DNA from: Streptomyces sp. LHD-70
Lineage (GTDB): Bacteria; Actinomycetota; Actinomycetes; Streptomycetales; Streptomycetaceae
Length of the DNA: 64,000 nt
Direction of reading: 5' to 3'
NCBI RefSeq assembly: GCF_031157275.1
Contig: NZ_JAVIFW010000020.1
Coordinates: 62,001-126,000 of the forward strand
Shown: in pieces, positions 24,355 through 33,528 of the stretch
How positions within the stretch are numbered: the stretch's first letter is position 1
Layout: each line of letters opens with the position of its first letter
The notes under the pieces: model-generated
What the model was told of the DNA's origin: nothing
What the model saw: the letters and a program-made list of their open reading frames with translations, nothing else
Database searches by the model: none
Position numbers and translations under genes: made by a program

Positions 24355-25693
24355 GAGGGGGCGGGGTGCCTTCGTCCTTCTCCTGGCCCTCGCGCACCGG
24401 ATCGACCCGGAACGTGACGCGGTCCGCCAGCCGCGCCGCGAGTGCCCGCGCCCGCGCCGGGCTCTCGGCGCCGACGACGAGGTAGCCCGCCCGGTCCCCG
24501 GACTGCTGTACCGGAGCGAGCAGCTCGCCCGGGGACACCGTCAACTCCGCGCGCAGCACGGCCGGATGGGCGGCCACCTCGTCCCAGCCGTCCACACCGG
24601 TCAGGCGGCCCGGCGGGGCCACGAGGAAGCGGACCGCCGCGCCCCGCGACACGGGCCCGGGATCCCGCTGCGCGCGGCCGAGCACGTCGTCGTAGAGCAG
24701 GCCGAACAGGTCGAGCCCGGGCAGGGCGTGCGCGAGCAGCAGGTGCAGCCAGTCACCGCCCGGCCGCACATGCACCTCACCCAGGACGACCCCGTCCGCG
24801 GTCAGCCACAGCTCGACGTGGAACACCCCGAAGCGCAGCTCCAGCGCGTCCAGGGCGGCCACCACCTGCCGTTCGACCGCACGGCGGGTCTCCTCGGCCA
24901 GTTCGGCGGGCAGTACGTGCCCGACCTCCACGAAGTGCGGCGGCGGCAGCACCTCCTTCGCCGTCACGGCGAGCACCCTGGGCCCGGAGGAGAGCAGCAC
25001 ACCCTCGACGCTGTACTCGGGCCCGTCGACGAACTCCTCCACCAGGAACAGGTCCGGGTCCGGCAACGCGGCCACCGCGTCCGGCAGTTCGGCCACGGTC
25101 AGGACCTTGCGTACGCCGATGCTGGCCATGCCGTCGCGCGGTTTGACCACCCACGGGCCGCGCGAGGCGAGCAGGAACTCCTCGGCGTCCCGCCGCGAGG
25201 TGCACAGCCGTACCGCGGGCTGGCGGAACCCGGCCGCGGCGAGGGCGGCCCGGCAGGCGTCCTTGTTCCGCACCCGGCGTACCGCCTCGGCCGAGTTGCC
25301 CGGCACCCCGAGCAGCCGGGCCGCGCGTGCCACCGAGTCCTGCAGGGTGTCGCGGAGCCCGAGCACGATGTCGTAGCGGTCGCCCTCGGCGATCCGGGCC
25401 CGCACCCACCGCTCGACCGCGTCCGCGTCGTCCGGATCGACGGCCGACACCGCGTCGGCCAGCGCGCCGACGCCGGGCGTGCGCGCCAGCATCTCCTCGG
25501 TGTGGGTGAGATGCACCCGGATCCCGCGCGCCTGCGCCTCCGCCACGGCACGGGTGACGATGTCCACGCTGGACGGCAGCGGATTGGCACCGCCCACGAA
25601 CAACATCCGCCCGGCCCGCCCGGCATCGGAGGCACCGGCATCGGAGGCACCGGCCCCGGCACGCGCGGCATCGGCATCGGCAGCGGCACTCAT
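24332..25693 (-). CDS. ATP-grasp carboxylate-amine ligase
   Basis: 453 aa. A Rossmann-like N-domain (MLFVGGANPLPSSVDIV) precedes the ATP-grasp core: NKDACRAALAAAGFRQP, WVVKPRDGMASIGV (phosphate-binding Lys and loop), LFLVEEFVDGPEYSVEG and the metal-site segment GEVHVRPGGDW. Known ATP-grasp ligases activate a carboxylate as acyl phosphate and join it to an amine or thiol, so this enzyme may form an amide on the product or a building block. The ATG at 25693 overlaps the hydrolase stop by 4 bases. It is the distal gene of the operon that starts with the A-T-C NRPS. Confidence 0.87.
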   Translation of the reverse strand: MSAAADADAARAGAGASDAGASDAGRAGRMLFVGGANPLPSSVDIVTRAVAEAQARGIRVHLTHTEEMLARTPGVGALADAVSAVDPDDADAVERWVRARIAEGDRYDIVLGLRDTLQDSVARAARLLGVPGNSAEAVRRVRNKDACRAALAAAGFRQPAVRLCTSRRDAEEFLLASRGPWVVKPRDGMASIGVRKVLTVAELPDAVAALPDPDLFLVEEFVDGPEYSVEGVLLSSGPRVLAVTAKEVLPPPHFVEVGHVLPAELAEETRRAVERQVVAALDALELRFGVFHVELWLTADGVVLGEVHVRPGGDWLHLLLAHALPGLDLFGLLYDDVLGRAQRDPGPVSRGAAVRFLVAPPGRLTGVDGWDEVAAHPAVLRAELTVSPGELLAPVQQSGDRAGYLVVGAESPARARALAARLADRVTFRVDPVREGQEKDEGTPPPLGNILPS

Positions 25694-26802
25694 CGGACCA
25701 CCCCCGACACCGCAACATCGGGTCGGCCCACACCCGCGCCCGTACTGGCCCCGGCGCCCGTACCCGTACTGGAGCCCGCACCCGCACCCGAAGACGCACC
25801 CACCAGCACCCGCCGCAGCCAGGAGACCCGGGCCCGGTGGGCGGCGCGGGAGATCTCCGCACCCGGCACCCACTCGTCGAAGCTGTGGAACGCCCCCGAC
25901 CACACGTGCAGTTCGGCCTCGCCGCCCGCCTGCCAGATGCGTGCGGCGTACGCGAGGGCCTCGTCCCGCAGTGCCTCCACCGAGCCGACCTCGATGAACG
26001 CGGCGGGCAGCCCGGACACGTCCGCGGCACGTGCCGGTGCCGCGTAGCAGGACACGTCCGACGTGCCGCGCCGCGCACCGAGCAGCGCCGTCCAGCCTGC
26101 CCGGTTGGACGCACCGTCCCACAGGCCGACGTGTGCGAGCCGGGCCACGGAGTCCGTGGCACACCGGTCGTCCAGCATCGGGAACTGCAGCAACTGCCCC
26201 ACGGGGCGCGGCCCTCTGCGGTCCCGGGCGAGCAGCGCGAGGCCGGCCGCGAGCGCACCGCCGGCGCTGTTGCCGCTCAGCACCAGCCGCTCCGGGTCGA
26301 TCCCCAGCTCCGCCGCGTGCTCGGCGAGCCACACAAGACCGGCGTAGCAGTCCTCGACGGGAGCCGGGTCGGGGTGTTCGGGCGCGAGCCGGTAGTCGAC
26401 CGCGACGACGGCCAGGCCGAGTTCCTGTGCCCGGTCGAGCTCACCGACCAGCTCCGTGCTGCGGTGGCTGCCGGCGACCATCCCGCCGCCGTGCGTGTGG
26501 AAGACCGCCGGGACCGGGCCGCCCGCGCCGGCCGGGCGGCAGATCAGCAGCGGCACCGGGGGCGCGCCGGGCGGCCCGGGCACCGTACGCTCCTCGATCG
26601 TGAACGCCCCGCCGCGGCGGATCGCGGCATCCGTGAGCCGGCCCGCACGCGACCTGCGGCGCCGGTCCGGAATACGGCCGGGCGTCAGCGGCATCGGCAG
26701 CTCGTCCAGGATCGCGCGCAGCGGACCGGCCAACTCCCGGTCGAACGGCGGATGCTGACCGGCTCCGACAGAGGCTGCCGGGCGGTCGGGGGTGATCGTC
26801 AT
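25690..26802 (-). CDS. Alpha/beta hydrolase (hormone-sensitive-lipase-like esterase)
   Basis: 370 aa from ATG 26802 (GAAGGG upstream); a GTG at 26838 overlapping the previous stop is an alternative that adds 12 residues. HSL-family signatures: oxyanion motif THGGGMV, nucleophile elbow SGNSAGGALA, YRLAPEHPDPAPVEDCY, and a late His in GAFHSFD. Known members cleave short acyl esters; in biosynthetic clusters they may act in release or deacylation. The C-terminal tail is a Gly/Ser/Thr/Ala repeat. It lies between two ATP-grasp genes in one operon. Confidence 0.87.
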   Translation of the reverse strand: MTITPDRPAASVGAGQHPPFDRELAGPLRAILDELPMPLTPGRIPDRRRRSRAGRLTDAAIRRGGAFTIEERTVPGPPGAPPVPLLICRPAGAGGPVPAVFHTHGGGMVAGSHRSTELVGELDRAQELGLAVVAVDYRLAPEHPDPAPVEDCYAGLVWLAEHAAELGIDPERLVLSGNSAGGALAAGLALLARDRRGPRPVGQLLQFPMLDDRCATDSVARLAHVGLWDGASNRAGWTALLGARRGTSDVSCYAAPARAADVSGLPAAFIEVGSVEALRDEALAYAARIWQAGGEAELHVWSGAFHSFDEWVPGAEISRAAHRARVSWLRRVLVGASSGAGAGSSTGTGAGASTGAGVGRPDVAVSGVVR

Positions 26803-26834
26803 GTGTCGTGACCCTTCGTCGTCCGTCGGCGCCC

Positions 26835-28499
26835 TCACGACTGGGGAACCAGCGCGAGAGCGTCGATCTCGAGGAGCAGATCGGGGCGGTAGAGCGCCAC
26901 CACCTGGACCACGGTGCTGGCCGGCGGCCGCTCGGTGGACACGAACTCGTCCCGCACGGCCAGGACCTGCGGCACGTGCGCGATGTCGGTGACGTAGTAC
27001 GTGAGCTTGATGACGTCGTCGAAGGTGAGCCCCGCGGCGGCCAGGCAGCCGCGCATGTTCCGGAAGACCTGCCGGGCCTGCGCGGCGGGGTCACCGGTGC
27101 CGACGAACACGCCCTTCTCGTCGAACGGCATCTGCCCGGCCACGGCCGCCACCTGGCCGGGCCCGGTCACGACGTGCGTGTAGCCGTCGCTGGGGGCGAC
27201 CCCGGCCGGGGCGGAGACATGGGTGAGGGCGGAGCCGGGCCCGGCGGAGTCCGGCTTCTGCCCGGCGGGGTCCGGCGCCTGCGGCGTGCCCGGCGCGACC
27301 ACGGTGCGCGCCGCGAACCAGGCCGCGAGCTCCCGGATCCGCAGCGCGGTCTGCTCCGCGTCCGCGCCCGCCAGGACGGCCGTGCCCGCGGGCCGGTTGG
27401 AGGCCTCGGTCGCCTCCGACGAGGTGCCGCCCACGCGGGCGGTGAGCACCACGTGCTCGACACCGTCCCGCTCGGCCACCTCCCGCTCATCGGGGAAGTC
27501 CCGCAGCCGGCCCGCCTCCGTGGCCAGGAACACGTCACCCAGCCACCGCTCGTCCGGCCGCGGCGCCACCCCGGGCGGCAGACCGAGGACCGCGCGCGCC
27601 CATTCGTCGTGCAGGTCCACACCGTGCTGACGGCGGATCATCTCGTCGAAGGAGCCACCCGGGATGCGGCCCCCGCACTCGCCGAAGACGAAGCGGTCCG
27701 GCTGCTCGAACACCTCCAGGTGGAAGACGCCGTCGTGGTGCTCAAGCGCCTTCATGGCCTGCTCGGCGAACGTGTGCGCCCGGTCGTACAGCTCGGTGCG
27801 GTGGCCTGGGTGCTCCATGACGGTGGCGACGATGCCGCCGTCCCGGATCGACAGCACGTTCTGCAGATACCGGCCCACCGAGACGAACAGCACCTGCCCG
27901 CCGCGCACGACGCCGTCGATGTGCAGCTCCGCGCCGTCCACCCACTCCTCGGTCAGGCACGGCCCCTGGGCGTCCGCGCGCTCCAACAGGTCGGCCACGG
28001 CGTGGCGTTCGGCCTCGTTGCGCCAGGACAGCACGCCTCGCGTGCCGGAGTCGGCGAGCGGCTTGATGACGCCGCGGGTGTGCGGGACGTCGCGCAGCTG
28101 CCCGGTGTGGACGATCGCGCGGGCCTCGGCGGCCGCCAGACCCGCGTCGCGTATCCGGCGCTTCTGCAGGTCCTTGTCGCGCAGCGCCAGGGCGGCGCGC
28201 GGCGTGGTGGGGCTGCGCGGGCCGCCGAGTACGGAGGCGTTGACGAGGGTGTACTCGTGCTGGCTGCACACGACATCGAAGTCGGTCACGGACAGGCCGC
28301 ACCGCTCAAGGCCGGCCAGGGTCTCCTCGGCGCTCGTCGGGTCCTGCACGGGCACCGTGTGCGCGTCGTCCAGCAGAGCGGCCCGCCGTGGCGTGTCGTC
28401 ACGCGTGGCGAGTACGCAGGTCACCTCGGCGCCGTGGCGTTCGAGGGCCTCGATGGCCTCCGGCCGCCAGCCGATGAGCAGCACGCTCCGTCGTGCCAT
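26835..28499 (-). CDS. ATP-grasp ligase fused to a RidA (YjgF/UK114) domain
   Basis: 554 aa. Residues about 1-400 form an ATP-grasp enzyme: VLLIGWRPEAIEALERHG, RDKDLQKRRIRDAGL, GVIKPLADSGTRGV and the metal-site EVFEQPDRFVFGECGGRIPGG. After an Ala/Pro/Gly linker, residues about 430-554 are a complete RidA domain (VAAVAGQMPFDEKGVFVG, NMRGCLAAAGLTFDDVIKLTYYVTD, LLLEIDALALV). The Arg that RidA deaminases use near the last strand is not seen (PPASTVVQV), so plain imine hydrolysis is doubtful. The ATG at 28499 has AGGAG upstream. The fusion suggests the ligase handles a reactive enamine or imine intermediate; this is inference. Confidence 0.85.
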   Translation of the reverse strand: MARRSVLLIGWRPEAIEALERHGAEVTCVLATRDDTPRRAALLDDAHTVPVQDPTSAEETLAGLERCGLSVTDFDVVCSQHEYTLVNASVLGGPRSPTTPRAALALRDKDLQKRRIRDAGLAAAEARAIVHTGQLRDVPHTRGVIKPLADSGTRGVLSWRNEAERHAVADLLERADAQGPCLTEEWVDGAELHIDGVVRGGQVLFVSVGRYLQNVLSIRDGGIVATVMEHPGHRTELYDRAHTFAEQAMKALEHHDGVFHLEVFEQPDRFVFGECGGRIPGGSFDEMIRRQHGVDLHDEWARAVLGLPPGVAPRPDERWLGDVFLATEAGRLRDFPDEREVAERDGVEHVVLTARVGGTSSEATEASNRPAGTAVLAGADAEQTALRIRELAAWFAARTVVAPGTPQAPDPAGQKPDSAGPGSALTHVSAPAGVAPSDGYTHVVTGPGQVAAVAGQMPFDEKGVFVGTGDPAAQARQVFRNMRGCLAAAGLTFDDVIKLTYYVTDIAHVPQVLAVRDEFVSTERPPASTVVQVVALYRPDLLLEIDALALVPQS

Positions 28500-28607
28500 G
28501 GCATGTCTCCTGTCTGCGGGGTGTTCTTCGCTGCGAGCTGTGAACGGGGTCGGAAGAGGTGCCGGGGTCGGAAGGGGTGGGCCGTACCGGACCTGCGGCG
28601 GCGTGCC

Positions 28608-29807
28608 TCAGGGCATCCGCCTCTTCGGGGTCAGGCGTACGGGGAGCGCGGCGGGACCGTTGACGGCGATCGACCGCACGCGGGTGACGGGCCCGGCCTG
28701 CTCCACCGAGCAGCCGGAGTCGAGGAGTTCGGAGAACAGGATGCGCATCTCGGCGCGGGCCAGCGTGGACCCGATGCAGAAGTGCTCACCGGAGGCGAGT
28801 GCGATGTGCCGGTTGGGCCTGCGGGCGATGTCGAAGCGGTACGGATCGTTGAAGACGGCCTCGTCGCGGTTGGCCGACGGCAGCCAGAGCACCACCCGGT
28901 CGCCCTCCTCGATCCGCCGGCCGCGCAGCGTGTGCGGGCGGGTGGCGGTGCGCATGCTGTGCGTCGCGCTGGAGGTGTGGCGCAGGATCTCCTCCACGGT
29001 CCCCGGCAGCAGCGCCCGGTCCGCGGCGAGGCGCCGCCACTGCCCGGGGTGCTGAAGGAAGGCGAGCATGCCGCCGATCAGGGCGAGGCGGCCGTTCTCC
29101 GTGGCGCCGATGAGGTTCTCGCAGTTGAGCAGGATCTCGTGCTCGGGCAGCAGCTCCCCGTGCACCGTCCCGTTGACCAGGGAGCTGAGCAGGTCGTCGG
29201 CGGGCTCGGCCATGCGCGCGTACAGCAGCTCCATCAAGTACTCCATGAGCTGCGGGTGCGCGGCCAGCGAGGTGTGTGCCGCGAACGCCTCCTCGCACCA
29301 CCGGTAGACGGTGTCGTGGTCGCGCCCGGGGACGCCGATGATGCCGCAGATCACGGAGAGCGACAGGGGCCCCGCGATGTCCTGCACGAAGTCGCACACG
29401 CCCCGTTCGACGGCCCGCGCGAGCACCCTGCGGGTCGCGTCCCGGACGGTGTCCTCCAGGGCCCGCACCGACCGGGTGCTGAACCAGTCCGCCATCAGGG
29501 AGCGCAGCTGCTTGTGGCGCGGCGGGTCGGACAGCGCGAGCGTCAGGCCGCCGCCCGGGTCGTCGCCGAGCCGCGCCGGGCGCAGCAGCACCCCGCGGGC
29601 AGAGCTGTACGTCGCCGGGTCGCGGTAGACGGCACGGATGTCCTCGTACCGGGTCAGCGACCAGAACGCGGGCAGTTCACCGGCCTCGTGCCGGTGCACG
29701 GGCGCGAACTCCCGCATCCAGCGCCACAGTTCGTGCGGATCGCCGTCGGCGTGCAGGGCGGGGTCGACGAGCGCGGAGACGGTGGGCGAGGTGACGGTTG
29801 CCGCCAT
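28608..29807 (-). CDS. Cytochrome P450
   Basis: 399 aa, normal bacterial P450 length. Heme-binding loop LASGEHFCIGSTLARAE with the axial Cys (Ser at a position often Gly); EEILRH as ExxR in the K helix; PPRHKQLRSLM in the C-helix region. The I-helix reads ENLIGATENGRLAL, so the usual acid-alcohol pair (D/E-T) is E-N, seen in P450s acting on carrier-bound amino acids and others. A hydroxylation or oxidation of the NRPS-bound residue is likely. It lies downstream of the A-T-C NRPS on the same strand. Redox partners are not encoded here. Confidence 0.92.
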   Translation of the reverse strand: MAATVTSPTVSALVDPALHADGDPHELWRWMREFAPVHRHEAGELPAFWSLTRYEDIRAVYRDPATYSSARGVLLRPARLGDDPGGGLTLALSDPPRHKQLRSLMADWFSTRSVRALEDTVRDATRRVLARAVERGVCDFVQDIAGPLSLSVICGIIGVPGRDHDTVYRWCEEAFAAHTSLAAHPQLMEYLMELLYARMAEPADDLLSSLVNGTVHGELLPEHEILLNCENLIGATENGRLALIGGMLAFLQHPGQWRRLAADRALLPGTVEEILRHTSSATHSMRTATRPHTLRGRRIEEGDRVVLWLPSANRDEAVFNDPYRFDIARRPNRHIALASGEHFCIGSTLARAEMRILFSELLDSGCSVEQAGPVTRVRSIAVNGPAALPVRLTPKRRMP

Positions 29808-29933
29808 GAGGGGTGCCTTCGGGGTGAGGGGTGGCCGCGGCCCGTGGACAAGGGCGGCCGGGTGGACAGGGGCACGTGCGGGAGCGGCCGGGAGCGGCCG
29901 GGGGTGGACCGGCCCGGGCGCGTGGGGGCGCGG

Positions 29934-32900
29934 TCATCCGCCGGCCGTGACCGCCGCCCGCAGTCCCGCGGCCGGGCCTCCGTCGGGGCCTCCGTCGGGG
30001 CCTCCGTCGGGGCCGCGGTCCCGACCGCTCAGCGCGTGCAGCCGGTCCGTGAAGCGCTCGGCGAGCGCCCGTACGACCGCCTCCGGCACGGCGGCCGGCC
30101 GGAAGGCGTGCTCGACGCGGAGCCCGCCGCGGCCGTCCGGCCAGCACTCCGCGTGCAGTTCGAGGGGCAGCTCCGGGTAGGGCTGGCGGAGGAAACGGGT
30201 GCGCAGGCCCGGCAGGTCCAGGTCCGGCGCCGGGTTGTCCTGCAGCGCGAACAGCGCCTGGTAGAGCGGGTGGCGGCCGGTGCGGGGCGGGTCGACGAGG
30301 GCGAGGAGGTCGGTGAGCGGCAGGTCCTGCGCGGCGAAGGCGGACGCGGCGGCCCGGCCGGCCGCCCGGGCCGCGGCCGAGCCGCCGTCCAGGGCGGTGC
30401 CGCGCAGCCGCAGACAGAGCATCTCGACGTGGCATCCGACGACCTGCCCGAGCCCGGCCCCGTCGCGCTGCGCCACGGGCACGCCGACCGCGAAGTCCCG
30501 CTGCCCGGTGACGTCCGCGACGCTCGCACCCCACAGGGCGAGCAGCGCCACGAAGCGGGTGACGCCCGCCGCCGCGGCGAACCGGTCCACCCCGGCCAGC
30601 ACGGACACCGGCACCTCGCTCACCACCCGGCCCTGCCCGGACGCGGTCGGCCCGTTCGTGGTCGGCTCGTGCTGGGCCGGCCCGTTCGCGGTCGGCTCGT
30701 TCTGGATCGGCCCGTTCGCGGTCTGCAACGGCGGGTGCGGCCACCGCAGTTCCGGTACGCCGGTCAGGCCCTGCGCATACGCCGCGTACGGGCTGTCCGC
30801 CTCGGCCAGGCCGCGCCGCAGGACCCGGTCCGCGTGCAGTGCGGCCAGGCCGGGCGGGGCCGGTGCGGCAGGTTCCGGTGCGGCGGCGCCGGCCGCCGAG
30901 GCGTAGGCCGCGGCCAGGTCGCGGGCGAGCACCGACTCGGAGTGGCCGTCGAACGCGATGTGGTGCACCACGCAGCCGAACACCACCGTGTCCTCGCCGC
31001 GCACGTCCACCAGCGCGGTGCGCCACACCTCGCCGAGCAACAGGTCGAGCTCGTCGGTGAGTTCGGCGCGCAGCGCCCGTACGGCCGCGTCGACGGAGGG
31101 CGCGGCGGGCAGCACTTCGAGTGCGGGGGCGGGCAGGTCCACGGGCACGGCGGACGGCCTGGGGTCGGGGACGTAGGCGGCGCGCAGCGCCTCGTGCCGC
31201 TCGTGCACGACGTCGACGGCCTGCTGCAGCGCCGCCCGGTCGAGGGGGCCCTCGACCACCCAGGTGACCAGGCAGTGCGCGGTCCGGTCGGCGGGGGCGA
31301 CGAGCTGCCGGGTCAGGTAGACGGTCTGCATCGGCGTCAGCGGTGTCGGCCCGTCCGGTCCTGCCGCCGCGGCCTGCGGCTGCCCGGCGGTGCGCAGCCA
31401 GCCGGCGAGCGCGTCGACGGTGGGGTGCCGGTAGAGGCGGGAGACGGGCACGGGCCGCCCGAGCCGGGCCGCGACCCGCGCACACACCCGGCCGGCGCCG
31501 AGCGAGGTGCCGCCGAGGTCGGCGAAGGGCACGTCGAGGGGCACGGACGGCTGCCCGAGCACGGCGGCGAAGGCGTCCGCCACGGCCGAGACGACGGGAT
31601 CGGCGTCGGCCGCCCCGCCGTTCGCGTCGCGGTACGTCTCGCCGTACGTCCCCCCGTACGTCCCCCCGTACGTCCCCCCGTACGTCCCCCCGTACGTCCC
31701 GCCGTGCGTGCCGTCCGCGCCGGGCCCGGTTCGGTCGTACGGGAGTGCCCGGTCGCCGAACGCCCGGTCCAGGAGCGCCCGTTCGTCCAGCTTGCCCTGG
31801 GCCGTCACCGGGAAGTCGTCGACGCTCAGCACGAGCGCGGGCCGCTGATACGGGACGAGGGCCGACCGCAGTGCGCCGAGCGCGCCGGTCAGCGGGTCGC
31901 CCGGCCGCTCGGGCCGGCAGAACGCCACCAGCTCCTGCCCCGTACCGGACGCGTCCGGCCGGGCGAGGACGCGGCAGGAGCGCACCGAGCCGAGCAGCTG
32001 CTCCACCTGGCGCTCCACCTCGGCGGGCTCGACGCGGTGCCCGCGGATCTTCACCTGCCGGTCGGCCCGGCCCCGGAAGTGCAGCAGCCCGTCCGCGTCC
32101 CACGCGACCAGGTCGCCGGTCCGGTACACCCGGACCGCGGCGCCCGCCTCGCCGACCGGGACCCGGACGAACTTCTCGTCCGTCAGGGCGCCCGCGCCCA
32201 GGTAGCCGAGCGCGAGACCCTCGCCCGCCACGCAGAGCTCACCGGTCTCGCCCACGCCGCACGGCCGGGTGCCGCCCTGCTCCAGGACGTGCACCCGGGT
32301 GCCCGGCACGGGGCGGCCGAGGGGGATGCCGCCGGGCCGCGCGCAGTCCGTGGGCGTGATGCGGTGGGTGGTGGTGAACACCGTGGACTCGACCGGTCCG
32401 TAGCCGTTGAGGAGAGCGATGCCGGGGTGGCGGTCGAGGAAGCGGCGCACATGCGCGACGGAGAGCCGCTCGCCGCCGGTCAGCACCTGGCGCAGGCCGC
32501 GGAAGGCGTCCGGGTCCTCGTCCACGACCATGTTGAACAGGCTGCTGGTCAGCCAGACGGTGTCCGTTCCGTGCCGGGCGATGCCGGAGCGCAGCGCGGC
32601 GGGGGAGAGGTAGGGGTCCGCGACGATCAGCGAGGTGCCGCCGTTCAGGAGCACCGACCACAGTTCGAGGCTGAACGCGTCCCACGGCAGCGGCGCCGCG
32701 AGCGGTACGACGCTGCCGGCGCCGAAGTCGGCGAAGCCGCCCGGCCCTTGCGGGAAGAGCCGGGCCGTGGCGCGGTGCGGGGTGAGCACGCCCTTGGGGC
32801 GGCCGGTCGTGCCCGAGGTGAAGAAGACGCAGGCGGGGCCGGAGCCGTCGACCGCGGCGGGCCGGAACCCGGCGGGCGCGGCGACCGGGCCGTCGGGCGG

Positions 32901-33344
32901 CACGAACACCGGCAGCGGCGGCCCGCCGAGCGCACCGCCCGTCTCCTTCGCCCCCGCGACGACCAGCGGCGGGTCGAGGTCGGCGCGGATGTCGGCGAGG
33001 CGGCGTTCGGGCCAGGACGGGTCGAGGAGCGCGTACGCGGCACCGGTCTTGAGCACCGCGAGCAGCGCGACGACCAGCTCCGTGCCGCGCGGCAGCAGGA
33101 CGGGCACGAGACGGCCGGGACCCGACCCGAGGGCGGCGAGCCGCGCGGCCCAGGCGTCGGCGGTACGGTCCAACTCCCCGTACGTCAGGGTGCGTTCGCC
33201 CTCGACCAGTGCCACCGCGTCGGGCCGCCGCCGGGCCACCAGGGCGAGCGTCTCGTGCAGCCCCTGCGGGGGTGCGGTGCACGGCTCGCCCGTGGTCCAG
33301 ACGTCCGGCACGGTGCGCGGCTCGGGCGGGTTATCCGTCTGCAC
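29934..33344 (-). CDS. Non-ribosomal peptide synthetase, A-T-C
   Basis: 1136 aa. Adenylation domain about 30-520 (FFTSGTTGRPKG, GYGPVEST, YRTGDLVAWDADG, Lys in TAQGKLDE), then a TYGG-repeat linker, carrier protein with DLGGTSLGAG (Ser arm site) near 615, and condensation domain from about 670 with HHIAFDG. By-eye pocket residues read D-A-L-L-L-G-G-V-F-K; I do not recognise this code. Ending in a C domain means it condenses its residue with one on a separate carrier, probably the A-T protein at 49545. GTG 33344 with GGAG upstream. First gene of the minus-strand operon driven by P3. Confidence 0.93.
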   Translation of the reverse strand: MQTDNPPEPRTVPDVWTTGEPCTAPPQGLHETLALVARRRPDAVALVEGERTLTYGELDRTADAWAARLAALGSGPGRLVPVLLPRGTELVVALLAVLKTGAAYALLDPSWPERRLADIRADLDPPLVVAGAKETGGALGGPPLPVFVPPDGPVAAPAGFRPAAVDGSGPACVFFTSGTTGRPKGVLTPHRATARLFPQGPGGFADFGAGSVVPLAAPLPWDAFSLELWSVLLNGGTSLIVADPYLSPAALRSGIARHGTDTVWLTSSLFNMVVDEDPDAFRGLRQVLTGGERLSVAHVRRFLDRHPGIALLNGYGPVESTVFTTTHRITPTDCARPGGIPLGRPVPGTRVHVLEQGGTRPCGVGETGELCVAGEGLALGYLGAGALTDEKFVRVPVGEAGAAVRVYRTGDLVAWDADGLLHFRGRADRQVKIRGHRVEPAEVERQVEQLLGSVRSCRVLARPDASGTGQELVAFCRPERPGDPLTGALGALRSALVPYQRPALVLSVDDFPVTAQGKLDERALLDRAFGDRALPYDRTGPGADGTHGGTYGGTYGGTYGGTYGGTYGETYRDANGGAADADPVVSAVADAFAAVLGQPSVPLDVPFADLGGTSLGAGRVCARVAARLGRPVPVSRLYRHPTVDALAGWLRTAGQPQAAAAGPDGPTPLTPMQTVYLTRQLVAPADRTAHCLVTWVVEGPLDRAALQQAVDVVHERHEALRAAYVPDPRPSAVPVDLPAPALEVLPAAPSVDAAVRALRAELTDELDLLLGEVWRTALVDVRGEDTVVFGCVVHHIAFDGHSESVLARDLAAAYASAAGAAAPEPAAPAPPGLAALHADRVLRRGLAEADSPYAAYAQGLTGVPELRWPHPPLQTANGPIQNEPTANGPAQHEPTTNGPTASGQGRVVSEVPVSVLAGVDRFAAAAGVTRFVALLALWGASVADVTGQRDFAVGVPVAQRDGAGLGQVVGCHVEMLCLRLRGTALDGGSAAARAAGRAAASAFAAQDLPLTDLLALVDPPRTGRHPLYQALFALQDNPAPDLDLPGLRTRFLRQPYPELPLELHAECWPDGRGGLRVEHAFRPAAVPEAVVRALAERFTDRLHALSGRDRGPDGGPDGGPDGGPAAGLRAAVTAGG
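29976..30013. repeat. 12-bp tandem repeat at NRPS C-terminus
   Basis: Three copies of ggcctccgtcgg encode the PDGG repeat near the end of the condensation-domain protein. Confidence 0.85.
30640..30725. repeat. 30-bp imperfect repeat in NRPS condensation domain
   Basis: Three units encode NGPxQxEPTx, an insertion between the two halves of the condensation domain. Confidence 0.75.
31633..31712. repeat. 12-bp tandem repeat between A and T domains
   Basis: Six or more copies of a unit like gtccccccgtac encode (TYGG)n in the linker between adenylation and carrier domains, where length variation would be tolerated. Confidence 0.92.
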
Positions 33345-33392
33345 AGCGGCTCCTCTCGCCTCGCCCCACTCTCTTGCCTGATGTGAGGCAAG

Positions 33393-33422
33393 AGCTTGCC
33401 ATCACATTGCCATAGCTGGCAA
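33393..33422 (-). promoter_or_regulatory. Cluster promoter P3 (NRPS operon)
   Basis: On the minus strand TTGCCA (33422-33417), 18 bp, CAAGCT (33398-33393). It is interleaved with the plus-strand PKS promoter: each -35 overlaps the other's -10. GGCAA-GAGC-TTGCC (33387-33400) and further half-sites at 33374 and 33407 surround it. Confidence 0.75.
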
Positions 33423-33425
33423 CCT
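33396..33425 (+). promoter_or_regulatory. Cluster promoter P4 (PKS gene)
   Basis: TTGCCA (33396-33401), 18 bp, CAACCT (33420-33425), giving a leader of about 95 nt to the PKS ATG. It shares its DNA with P3 in opposite orientation, so the two divergent transcripts would compete for or share one regulated site. Confidence 0.72.
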
Positions 33426-33432
33426 TCGGGGT

Positions 33433-33490
33433 CCGGACCCACCACGCCCGGACCCACCACGCCCGGACCCACCACGCCCGGACCCACCGC
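33433..33490. repeat. 15-bp tandem repeat in PKS leader
   Basis: About four copies of a unit like cggacccaccacgcc lie in the untranslated leader between promoter P4 and the PKS start. Confidence 0.9.
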
Positions 33491-33528
33491 GCCTGACGCA
33501 CCGGCAGGCCCCGACCGAAGGTGATCCC

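Noticed and set aside
26808..33386. Plus-strand open frame of 2192 codons
   Set aside because: It lies antisense to five clear minus-strand genes (hydrolase to NRPS); long antisense frames are expected in high-GC DNA.
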